Shown: positions 10,425-21,700 of the stretch, in pieces
How positions within the stretch are numbered: position 1 is the stretch's first letter
Layout of the letters: the number at the start of each line of letters is the position of its first letter
Source of the DNA: Chromera velia
Taxonomy: Eukaryota > Sar > Chromeraceae
Assembly: GCA_018398765.1 (NCBI GenBank)
Contig: JAHBMJ010000548.1
Location: 1 to 45,381 of the forward strand
Length of the DNA stretch: 45,381 bases
Direction: 5' to 3'
Notes under the pieces: generated by a model
Seen by the model: only the letters and a program-made list of their open reading frames with translations
Told to the model about the DNA's origin: nothing
Database searches by the model: none
Program-made: the position numbers and the translations under genes

Positions 10425-10753
10425 GACCAGACCGGGGCTCGAACCCAAGACCTTGGTTGCCAGGGTCCTTAAAATGCGCACTGCGACGCGCTCTGTGCGT
10501 GGATAGGAGCCTGTACAGCCTGAACACACCATATGTGGCGGGGGGGGGGTTTTTTGGGCCTGTCCCGACCGGGTCATGAAAGGTATGGTCCCAGCGACTA
10601 AGGAATCTTAGTTTGGGTCCAAACAGACTCAGAAACACCCATTGGTTCCGGCATGCCACACCGGGGTGGGCCCATTAAAAATCTAGATTTTTTCTGAAAC
10701 AGTGGTCCCATAGGAAAAAGTGTAGAGAAAGTGCCCGCCAGGGTGCCGGAATG
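10425..10753 (-). repeat. Dispersed repeat, right copy (inverted)
   Basis: This is the reverse-complement counterpart of 8394-8745, ending at CCGGAATG (10746-10753). It has the same B box on the minus strand (10435-10446) and an A-box-like segment near 10477-10488. A hairpin GACC-TGG...CCA-GGTC lies between the boxes. Where the left copy has a GC hairpin this one has a C/A homopolymer run (10540-10556). I found no matching target-site duplication outside the two ends. Confidence 0.75.
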
Positions 10754-10839
10754 AGTCAGAACTCTTTGCTACTTCATGCCTTTGCATTTCCAACAGAGAA
10801 TGGACAGTAAACAAAGACGGAAGAAACTAATTCATGTAC

Positions 10840-11125
10840 TCTGACTGACTGACTGACTAACTGACTGACTGACTGACTAACTGACTGACTGACTGACTGA
10901 CTGACTGACTGACCTAGCTGACTGACTGACTGACTGACTGACTCACTGATTGACTCACTAACTCACTGACTGACTGACTGACTAACTCGATCACTCACTC
11001 ACTCACTGACTCACTCACTGACTCATTTACTGATTGATTGACTGACTGACTGACTGACTGACTGACTGATAGACTGACTGACTAACTGGCTTTGACTTAC
11101 TGTAACTAACTAACTGTAACTAACT
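10840..11125. repeat. Tetranucleotide array (GACT)n
   Basis: About 280 bp of GACT units, interrupted by GACTAACT, GACTCACT and GATT variants. It is the reverse complement of the (CAGT)n arrays inside introns of the large gene downstream. Confidence 0.95.
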
Positions 11126-12132
11126 GACTGTGACCTAGACCGTAGTACCTTCACGCATAAATGCAAACACACACAAATTAACACACAGAATTAATTTATG
11201 TACAATTCCGGGCGGCAGAATATGACACCGCATCCAAAATAGTTGAAGACTGCTTACAAAGAGTTACTTACCAAGAGTTGAAGTGGCAGTACACGTATGT
11301 TACAAATCTATGATTAAAACCTCTGATGCATGTAGATGTATCCCTCAAATAGAAGTGAAGGACCCCTTAATAAAATATAACTCAGGATCAAGACAAAGTT
11401 TTTTCTGCTTTCCGGGCCATTCATAGACAGTGCGCCAGATTTGCTTATTGGATGCGTCTTGCTCGGCGCGGGTCGTCAGATGTCCGAGAGTGATGTCGTC
11501 ATGATGATCCTGATCACGCGCGCGGCCGGCCGCGCGGGTGCGCGGCCATGCATGCACCGCGGCCGGCCCGCCGCGTTGTCGCCCCGAACCGCCCAATGCA
11601 GAATTGACAAAACACAAAGTTTGTGTACGCCTCTGCGTACGTGCATGTACGTAATGCGAAATGCTTTGGCGCGCGATGCGCGCCCACTCTGAGTCGTGTA
11701 TAATTAGGAACCACGTACGTACGTACACCTTATATAGCAGCATCGCTGCACCAGGTTCATGCACGAGGACGCTCCGTGAAGTCATGCAGTATCTAGACGT
11801 ACGCTGGTGGAGAAGATTCAGTGATCAACTGCCGTGCAAAGGTGCAGTCTTCCAATCGCGCAGTCAGTCACATGCACGCAGTCTCTTTCCTCATCGCGAT
11901 GCATGCTGAAAACGCATGCATGCAATAATGCGGATCAGCAAGAGGTCGTGAGGGTGCGAGAACGGTTCCAACACGCTAAAAGAAGACGCAACTCAACATC
12001 TATCCTGATTTGTCCTTGAGGACTTCTCTGGCAGTCTTGCAGTTCTTCTCCATTGAAGCCTGTCTCCTGCCCAATTTATTTAACTCCTTTTAGCACACCT
12101 CGCTTCACTCGATTCCCTTCGCAGCCCCCACC
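11126..12132. promoter_or_regulatory. Upstream region of the large receptor gene
   Basis: No gene is supported here. It holds an 18-bp perfect GC palindrome (11519-11536), an ACGTACGTACGTAC run near 11713, and a TATA-like TTATATAGCAGC with TATATAG at 11731-11737, about 400-500 bp before the first usable start codons. A long minus-strand frame through 11345-11785 follows the GC palindromes and has no recognisable content. Confidence 0.4.
11731..11737 (+). promoter_or_regulatory. Candidate TATA box
   Basis: TATATAG preceded by CACCT and followed by a GC-richer stretch. It is the best TATA-like site upstream of the receptor gene, but the distance to the start codon would require a 5' UTR of about 400 bp or more, possibly with an intron. 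Confidence 0.3.
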
Positions 12133-12153
12133 ATGTGCGGGCCAGAATGGTAA
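12133..12153 (+). promoter_or_regulatory. Short upstream ORF before the receptor start
   Basis: An ATG in good context (CACCATGT) opens six codons and stops at TAA (12151-12153). It overlaps the first in-frame ATG (12147) of the receptor frame and precedes the preferred start at 12246. If transcription begins upstream, this could reduce translation or favour the downstream start. Confidence 0.35.
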
Positions 12154-12245
12154 CAGTGCGATTTTTATCCAGCAGCCAGATCCAGATGAGTTCTCAGTTT
12201 CTTGGCGACAGGAGAAACTTACCAGGAAACGGAAAAAGGAGGCGC

Positions 12246-12996
12246 ATGCCTCACAAGCAAGGGTATCGCCTCCTTCGTCCTCTCTCCTGCTCCTCTCCCC
12301 TTGTCACTCTCTGGTACTTTCTTCTCCTTCTACTTCTTTCGCCCTCTAACGACAACACGGGAGGCGTTTGTCTACCCTCTTTGCGCTTTGCAGAGGGCAG
12401 CAGCACACAAATACCCCCAACCGACATCGGTCCTGCCTACTCCCATTGGACGAAAGACAATTCCGACACCTACAGCGGCTTTTACTCACACTATGCCACC
12501 TACACCGGAGGCAATTGCCCAGGTACCTACAGGGTGTACACAGACACACAGTGGTACGGGGACGCAGGCTGTTGCACCTACAGCGGTAGTGAGTGGCCGC
12601 CTGCCGGGGCCTTCGACCAAGTCGCCTCGGGGGGGCAAGTCTGGTGGGCCCCCAATAGCCAGCAGCCCGGCACAGGGGGTCCCGACGCGAATGTCGAATT
12701 GATCCTTCACACGCCTTGTGTGTTCGAACTCAAATCGTACAGCGTCAGAGCCATCAGTAGCGGCAACTCGAATGAAACACCCAGCAAAATGAGCGTTTAC
12801 GGTTCCACTGATATGGGCAGCTGGACGCTGGTGGGTTCTTACGTGAGCGAATATTCGTGGGGGTTTTCGGAGTCTCGGACGTTCACTGCATTTACAGTCG
12901 GCGCGTCATTTTCGTATTGGAAATTTGTCTGTCATCGGACAGCAAACAGCGGGACAGACTGGATGTCCACTGCTTCCATCTGGATGGAACCTGAGG
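12246..12996 (+). CDS. Receptor exon 1: signal peptide and discoidin/F5-8C-like domain
   Basis: I start at the ATG at 12246 because residues 1-35 then form a classic signal peptide: basic N-region, then the core [13 protein letters not shown]. In-frame ATGs at 12147 and 12186 would only add a hydrophilic extension. Residues of about 55-250 have the pattern of a galactose-binding-like F5/8 type C (discoidin) domain: an A-F-D-Q start, a W-W near the middle, V-E-L-I-L..., [15 protein letters not shown], and a C-terminal Y-W-K-F-V-C. Such domains bind glycans or lipids outside the cell. The exon ends at 12996 in phase 1 (donor GTAAGC), matching the phase 1 EGF exons that follow. Confidence 0.7.
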
Positions 12997-14341
12997 GTAA
13001 GCAGCAAGTGGGGTGGGTGTGGATTGCTTACCTGCATGTGTGGATCAGTTTTTGTGTGCATCCAACACCACGGATGTGACGTGTAGTGCGCCTGCCAGCT
13101 TGCCGTGCTTGTATACACGTTCGCGTACGGTGTCGATTTACCATGCAGTCACAGGACGTTGTGCTCCCCAATGTCCTTCATGCGTCTATCCACCGAGAAA
13201 TTTTCATCTGTTCGTTTAATTCCCCCCTCGTTACAACTATTCACAAATTCCGTTGTATGGCTCCATCCATCCAACTCGCTTTCCTATCCAGTCCTTTTTG
13301 AATGTTCACGAATTCGTTCGTCGACCTTCTCTTTTTCTCCGTGTTCTTTTTTCTGCATGTCTCCTTCTTTGCTCATTCTCCTCACAACCCACCCCGTCCC
13401 TCTTGCAGACATCGACGAATGCAGTTCTGGCACCCACAACTGCAACCCCACTAACGGCATCTGCACAGACACAGCAGGGTCCTTCACCTGCGCGTGCGCC
13501 AGTGGGTATTCTGGCAATGGGATTATCTGTGCAAGTGAGTCAGTCAGTCAGTCCGTCATAGTGCTTATCGCTTCCTCCCTGTACCCTTCCCTTCCCCCTC
13601 TCACCTTGCTGTTCTTTCCCTGTGTTTGCAGATATTGATGAGTGCGCCACGAACAACCACAACTGTGACTATGGTGCGACCTGCACGGACACAGCAGGAA
13701 GTTTCACCTGTGCGTGCGATCGGGCTCCGGGATTGTCGGCTCCCTCTGGTGGAGACGGGAGCGTGTGCATCGGTGGGCCGGCAGACATCCGTGCGTGGGA
13801 GGGGGGGGAAACAGATGAATAGAAAAGGAACAAGAGCGGGGTGGCAGATTGCAGACAATTTTTGGATTTTGATTTCTTTCACATCAAGCGGAACGATTTC
13901 TTTCTAGAGACTCCCTCTTTGGATTTCTGGTCTACTCTCTTGGCAGACTTTCATCTTATTGCATGAGTTTGATGGGTCCATGCCGTGTCGTATAATGCCC
14001 TTCTTCTTGCAGGTTGCACAAGCCATGGAAGGCTTGTTGGCAATTCCCCCTTCTTGACCACGTCAGCAGCAACCACTGTGAGCATGTGCCAGGATCTCTG
14101 TACGACAGTCAGCACGTGTTTGGTCTGGACTTTCTTTAGCTCGCACTACGTGGGAGGCGATGTGGGGTCGGCCCCCATGTGCAGACTCTTCGATGAAGCA
14201 GACGACACAGATCCTTCGGACGACAAGTGGGAAGTTTCCTTGGGTCTCAAATTCTGTGGTTGGTTGGCTAGTTGGTTGGTGGGGAGAGTGCTTTATGTTA
14301 TGGTGTCAGTTGCAGTAGCTCAGATCCACTTCTTGTTCTTG

Positions 14342-14401
<60 letters not shown>

Positions 14402-15711
14402 ATGCGGGTGTGAGCATTGGTCTGCCTCGTCCACATTTTTCGCTCTGCTTTTGTATTATTCTTGCATTGAGTGACTTGCGCGCATGTGCTAATTCCTCCT
14501 CTGCCCCTCTACGCACATGTATCTGATCAATTTCAGACTGCGTGACGGTCGGAGAACAAATCACGGGGGATCTGATCAGCGATACTAACCGTAACGATCT
14601 CCCGACATGCCAGCAGGCATGCATTGACAATGCTTCCTGCAACTATTTCTCGTACAACTTCAAGACGAGACGCTGCTCGAGGCACACTTCTAGAGATACG
14701 GCAGCACCTGATCCAGACTGGGTCACAGGCAGGAGGGTATGCGGTCAGTCTTCCTTCCTTCCGTGCATGCATGATGCATCCATCCATCCATCCATCCATC
14801 CAGGTCATTCCTGGCAGCGGAAGATGTTGTGGGTCCTCGCTTTCTTCTTTAGACATATTGCTCGAAACGTACGTATATGTAGAGCACACCAAGCACACAC
14901 ACGGACAAATCCAACTCTTCCTGTGCCTGTCTTCCCCTCCTTCAACGCCCCTCCCCTCCTTCATTCTTTCCTTCTTTCATTTTTTCTTTCTTTCTTTCTT
15001 TCTTTCTTTCTTTGTTTGTTTGTTTGTTTGTTTGTTTGAAGTCGCTGTCTATTCATCTCTTTCCTTTTTCTCTGTCACTTCGAATGGACGTGTCTGCAGT
15101 TGTCGACGAGTGCTCCGCGAATATTCACAACTGTGACAGCGCGGCCTCGTGTACTGACACCACAAGCTCGTTCACCTGTTCTTGCAATGCGGGAACGTCT
15201 GGAGATGGGGTTTCTTGTGCCGGTGTGTCGTCCTTTAGAGAGCTCAGAGAGTACTTCACGGGATATGCACGTCGCACTGAGCTTTGCAAACAGAGGACGT
15301 AAACGGAGGAGGATTAGCGAAGGATAAGAAATGCAGGACACATCAAGATGCTCTCCTGTTGCTCTATTAGCCTGCTGTCTGTTTGCCTATCTTTCCGTGA
15401 AACAATACATGAATGCATAAAACGACTAGCTTTTCTCAATCCTGTGCAATGCGACAGAGCAGCAAAGCAAACAGATGGATCCGAGCTGCTTCCTCTCTTG
15501 TCATGCAGACATTGACGAATGCACTACAAACACACACAATTGCGACGCGGACGCTACTTGCACTGACGGCCTTAACTCGTTCAGCTGCGGGTGCAACGGC
15601 GGTTTTTCTGGCACTGGGGTTTCTTGCGCTGGTCTGTTGGGCTTCCTCCCTCCCTCCCTCCATCCCTCCGTCCCTCCGTCCTTCTCTCCCTCTCTCTCTC
15701 TCTCTCTCTCA

Positions 15712-15753
<42 letters not shown>

Positions 15754-18700
15754 GTGGACAATCCAAGTATGTCAAAAGTTTTGGTTGTCTGTATAAGCAG
15801 AAGACTACGTAGCACAGCGAGAATGTCTACGTGGCCTTGTGGATAAATGAATGGATGAGTGTCAGTCTTTCTTTATTAATATACCAATGGGCTCTTTGAC
15901 GGTCGGTCGGTCGATCTCTCCCTCCGTCCGCGTTTCCACCTGCGCGTCTGTCTTTCCGATGAGTTGCAAAAAAGGCATACTGTTGAATTTGATCGCACCT
16001 GTACATCCTGCTGCAAACAAGAAGAGATCGAAGAGAACCTTGAAACGTGGATCGATGCTTCTACCCTCTGTCTCCTCCAGACATCGACGAGTGCTCCACG
16101 AACGTCCACAACTGCCACACCGAAGCTGCCTGCACAAACGCTGCCGGCTCCTTCTCGTGTGCCTGCAACGCTGGGTACTCAGGGAACGGTATCACGTGCA
16201 CAGGTACGTTGGTGGGGGAGCTAGGCACACAGACATACAGTGATTGTCAGAAAAATGGGTGGCGAGAGCAGACGGTAGTTTTTCAGACATGCATTGTCCT
16301 CTCGCCTCGCTCTCCATCTATTTATCTTTTTTTCTTCTATGTCGCTTAATTTTAGACATGTTTTTCTTCCACATGACATTTCCTTTTGCGTGCCCACTGA
16401 ACCGTTCAGGTATCAGCCTTCAATCCATATATCGCTTTACTTTGCGTTGCCTGCAAGCTCACTACGTCCCTCTTACATGCTGTGCCGCACATCGTTGGAT
16501 ATCTTCCTTCCAACATCCTTGGAATGCACTTTCTCTCTCTGCTCCCCAGTCCCATTTGCACTTCTGCTTGTCGCCTTGAACACCCATGCTTTATGCCCCC
16601 CCCTCCTGCAGACATCGACGAGTGCACCGCCAACACTCACAACTGCAACCCCACCAACGGCGTTTGCACAGACACAACTGGGTCCTTCACTTGCGCTTGC
16701 GCCGTGGGGTATTCTGGAAATGGGATTATCTGTGCAAGTCAGTCTGTCATCCTGTCAGTCAATCATTCAGTTAGACAGTCAATTCGTTTCTCAATCAGTT
16801 AGTAGTCCGCCAGTCAATTAGTTAGTCAGTCGGGCAAGCAGTCAATGAACCAAACAAACAATCAGTCTGTCAGTCAGTCAGTCGGGATGCCTGCCTCACT
16901 TAATTCATCGATCGATCGAGACGCGAAGTCCCTCTCTCTCTGTCGGGTGCACAGCAGCGACTCCTGCTTCTCTCCTCTGTTTCAACCCTGCCGCAGACAT
17001 CGACGAGTGCTCGATGAACGTCCACAACTGCGTGACTAACGCTGCATGCACAGACACGACCGGATCCTTCTCGTGTGCCTGCAACACAGGATACTCTTGG
17101 GGGGGGGGCATGTGTGGAAGTGAGTTGCTTCCATGTGCACTGTTTTTTCTCTTTGGTGAACTTGGAAGGAGACAGAAGAAGGTCAAGACGTCTGCAGAAA
17201 GAAGTGTCATCGCTGTTCCCTCTTCTTTTCTTTGCGACCAATAAGTCATCCCGACAAGCAATGCACGAGAAACGAGAGAAAGGTCTACTGAGAGAATCAA
17301 CTTTTGCCTATGTAACCTGGCCGCGCCTCGAGACTGGATGAAGGTATGTGAAAAAGTGATGCTTTTCTGCCCCGAAGGTGCAAATTCTTTTTTTTCTGCT
17401 ACCCATCCCTCGTTGCGTGCAGATGTGGACGAGTGCTCGACGACCACCCATAACTGCGACACCAACGCCGCATGCTCAGACACGACCGGCTCCTTCTCGT
17501 GTGCCTGCAACAATGGGTACTCAGGAGGAGGGGTCACCTGTGCAAGTGAGTTCGTCTGATATGACATGCTCCTTTGACCGTACTTCATTCTCGGTTTTCT
17601 GTCAAATCTTCAAACTAGAAAGTGGTCTCGTATTCTAAAGCGTGGTCTTTGCTTTAGAGAATGTTCTCAACCGCATTTATATGGTTCGTTTGCTTTTGGG
17701 CTGCAAAAAACCATGGTGCAGTGGTGCTTAGAGGTCGAGTCAGCTGCAAATTGAATGCCTGTGTGTGTGCGAATCTTTACTCTTTTGCAGATATTGATGA
17801 GTGTTCAACCAACGTCCACAACTGCAATTTCGACGGTTCCTGCACAGACACAACAGGGTCGTTCACATGTGCATGCAACACTGGATACTCTGGAGACGGT
17901 GTTAGCTGCACTGGTCAGCTGTGGTGAAGCGACTTGTCTCTCCATTGGAAAAGACACAGACGTAGAGCTGCGGGATTGTGCTGGCGGTTGCGTGTGCCTT
18001 TTGTACAGAAAAAGTATGCGTCATTCATTGATCAGTGTGCAGTACATGTGATCGCGGACCTGACGTGGGTGGGTTGTCTGCTTGTCCGTCTTTCTGTTCT
18101 ATTCTCTCTGAGTGACCTTTTTGTTTCGATCTCTTGCTCTGTCGCGCTTTCTCTAGCGCAGCCTTTTTCTACCACAGTCTTTTTCTACCGTCATGTCATT
18201 CACTTTTGGTGGAGCGGGTAAAAATTTGTTGTCGTCATTTATCCCCTGAAGAGGACAGGAAAAGACGTAAACCACCTTCTTGTTCTTCATGGTTGCTCTA
18301 TTTTTGCCTGAAACCGCTTCCCAGCCCCATGTTTTCGCATCTCCCCTTTTTTTCACCTGCCGCAGACATCGACGAGTGCACCGCCAACACTCACAACTGC
18401 GACGCTGCCAACGGCGTCTGCACAGACACGACAGGAACCTTCACCTGCGCTTGCGTCGCTGGGTATCTCGGCGGTGGAGTTGTTTGTGCCAGTCAGTCAG
18501 TCAGTCAGTCAGTCAGTTAGTCAGTCAGTCAGTCAGTCAGTCAGTCAGTTAGTCAGTTAGTCAGTTAGTCAGTCAGTCAGTCAGTCAGTCAGTCAGTCAG
18601 TCAGTTAGTCAGTTAGTCAGTTAGTCAGTTAGTCAGTTAGTCAGTTAGTCAGTTAGTCAGTCAGTCAGTCAGTCAGTCAGGCAGGCAGGCAGGCAGGCAG

Positions 18701-21700
18701 GCAGTCAGACAGTCAGTCAGTCAGTCAGTCAGTCAGTCAGTCAGTCAGTCAGTCAGCCAGCCAGCCTAGCATTCGATAAGAAAAGGACCTTACTTTCCTG
18801 CTTCCAAACGTCGATCGAGAAGGCCATGCATCGAAAAAGAAATCTAGATTCTGCCTCCTGCATGTCTTCCCTACTGACTCCACTGCATTTCCCCCCCCTG
18901 TTTTTCCTCCTCTCCTTTCCCCGCACAGACTTTGACGAGTGCACCACGAGCATTCAGAACTGCAACGCGAACGCCACCTGTGCCGACACACCAGGATCCT
19001 TTACGTGTACCTGCAATGACGGCTTCAGCGGGGATGGGGTGACCTGCGCAAGTGAGTTGACTGCTCGTTTGATTTTTTCAAGCGTGTTAATCGATGCATG
19101 ATTTGCCTAAACGACGCTGCGAAACTGGGATGGCCTAGTTGGATTTCTGAGCAAGGAATCATTTGCACCTGGGTATTTCGCCTTACGTGCACACCTCTTC
19201 GATTGGCATTGCAATTCGTCGGCTTAGCATCTCTGTACGTCGACTCTTCACTGCCATACATCGATGTGGCGTCATGGCGGTTCAACAGTGCTTCTGGGCT
19301 CCTTCTTTGAAATTGAGGGTCTGCTTAGACATCTAGAGCGCCAGAGTCATTCCCTGCACACAGCTGCCCGATTGTTGTGTGGAGACCACCTCTTTGAACT
19401 CCGCGCCTGTCCTGCTGCCTGCCTGCCTGCCTGCCTGCAGATCTGGACGAGTGCACGATAAACGCTCACAACTGCAACGCCAACGCCACCTGTACGGACA
19501 CTCTGGGGTCGTTCACCTGCGGCTGCAATGACGGCTTCACCGGAGACGGGCTGATGTGCGGAGGTGGGTGAATCAGGACAATACGAGCGAATCGGATCAG
19601 TGTAGAATTAGTCACATATGTGCACCATATCCACGACAAGCTCTTTTTCTAGCTTGGAAAGGTCGCGAGTCGGGTTTCTGTTACACTCCATTTCGCTGGG
19701 TCTGTTTTTATGCTGACCTTCAGCGAAGTCACCGGTAAATATGTGCTGCCTCTCCCTCCTTCCCTCCCTCGCTCTTTCCCTCCCTCTTTCCCTCTCTCTG
19801 TGAAGACCTTTCCGTTCATCTGATGCCGAGCTCGAGTATTCTCTTCCTACCCGTACCTTTTGTGTGTGTGAACGACTCGATCGATCGATCGATTCGACTG
19901 CTGCAGACGTGGACGAGTGCAGCCTGCCGAGCTTCAACGACTGCCACGGGAACGCAACGTGCTCTAATGCTGTCGGCAGCTTCGTGTGCACATGCAACGC
20001 CGGGCACAGCGGCTCGGGGGTCTCCTGCAACAGTCAGTGTGTCAGTCAGACAGTGAGTCAGTCAGTCAGTGAGTCAGTAAGTCAAACAGTCAGTCAGGCA
20101 GTCAGGCAGGGAGTCAGGCAGGGAGGCAGGCAGTGAGTCAGGCATTCACTCCCTCGGTCACTCAGTCAGGCAGTCAGTCAGTCAGTCGGTCAGTCAGTAA
20201 GTCAGTCAGTCAGTCGGTCAGTCAGTAAGTAAGTCAGTCAGTCAGTCAGTCTGTCAGTCTGTCAGGCAGCGACTCGGCAAAGCAAGCTACTGTTGGAGAG
20301 CTGCTATGACACAAATGGTCTGCTTCCTTTTGCTTGCCCGGGTGCTGCATGCCCCAATGCAGACTTCGATGAGTGCGTCGGGATTGTTCACGACTGCGAC
20401 GCTACTCGAGCGACCTGTCTGGACACTCACGGGAGTTTCTTCTGCGAGTGCAACGCCGGGTTCTCTGGAAACGGCGTCACTTGCTCAGGTCAGTCAATGG
20501 TCTTGCTATTGTTTGCCTGATTGAAGCGCTGCTCTTTCTTTCGCCTTTATCCTTTTCGCTTCCCTCCAGTCTCAAAGGACAAAAGGTGGTTTGATTCGTT
20601 TGAGGACATGCAATTTGAGCGTGCGATTCTCGAAGTTCCCCCGAAATGAAAAAAATCTCCCGGTAGAAGATGAAGTGTACGGCTGCAATGAATGCACAAT
20701 AGGCTTGAAACAATCATGAGAGTGTTTCTACCCCCCTTCTGCAGACATCGACGAGTGCACCGCCAACACTCACAACTGCGACGCTGCCAACGGCGTCTGC
20801 ACAGACACGACAGGAACCTTCACCTGCGCTTGCGCCGTGGGTTATTCCGGCAATGGGATTATCTGTGCAAGTCAGTCAGTCAGTCATTCATTCAGTCATG
20901 AGTCAGGCAGTCAATTTCGCCTTCATTCTGTTGGTCAGTCAGTCAGGGCGTAAGTTTGAGGACCGAGAAACGACAATATTTCGCTCAAACGTCTCTTCTA
21001 TTTGTCGCTGTACTTGCTCCCTGCAGACGTCGACGAGTGCGCAACAGGCACGCATAACTGCAACGCCAACGCAACTTGCGGGGACACTACAGGATCCTTC
21101 GGCTGCGCGTGCAACACGGGATTCTCTGGGGACGGGCTTACGTGCGCAGGTGAGTAGACTGCTGGTGTGATTCGTTGTGCTTTCTATTGGGGTTGGCTGA
21201 ACATACAAGAGATTGGAGGTGATGTTTCACAGGAAGGCGCGCCAGTTTTATGTCATGCAGTGTCTACGCGTTGTTCCCGTGTCTGTGCAAGAGTAAGTAC
21301 GTGTCTGCGAGCTGCAAACACTGAGGAGAGCTCTGGTGATGGAGATTTGAGACAGAAAGGCTGGACAAAACGAAAGATAATTTCCCTTCCACTTTTCTTG
21401 CTTGCGCGTTGCGTGGCTTTATTTTGAGCTGGCTTGCTATCCGTCAGAAGAATTATGTCCTCTCATCTCAGGATGCTGTGTTACACAGAGGCATGAACTG
21501 TAAATCGTAACTTTGAGTGTGTGCAGACATCAACGAATGTTCTACGAATGTGCACAATTGCGATGCCACCAGAGGGACATGCACAGACACGACAGGGTCC
21601 TTCGGTTGTTCATGCAACGCGGGTTTTACTGGAGACGGGATCATCTGCACAAGTAGGTCTTCTTGTCCATTCCTAGAGAGTCAATGTAGGCAGGAAACCG

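Noticed and set aside
11345-11785. Minus-strand frame of 146 codons upstream of the receptor
   Set aside because: It runs through GC palindromes and simple repeats, has no motif or splice context, and lies in the probable promoter region.
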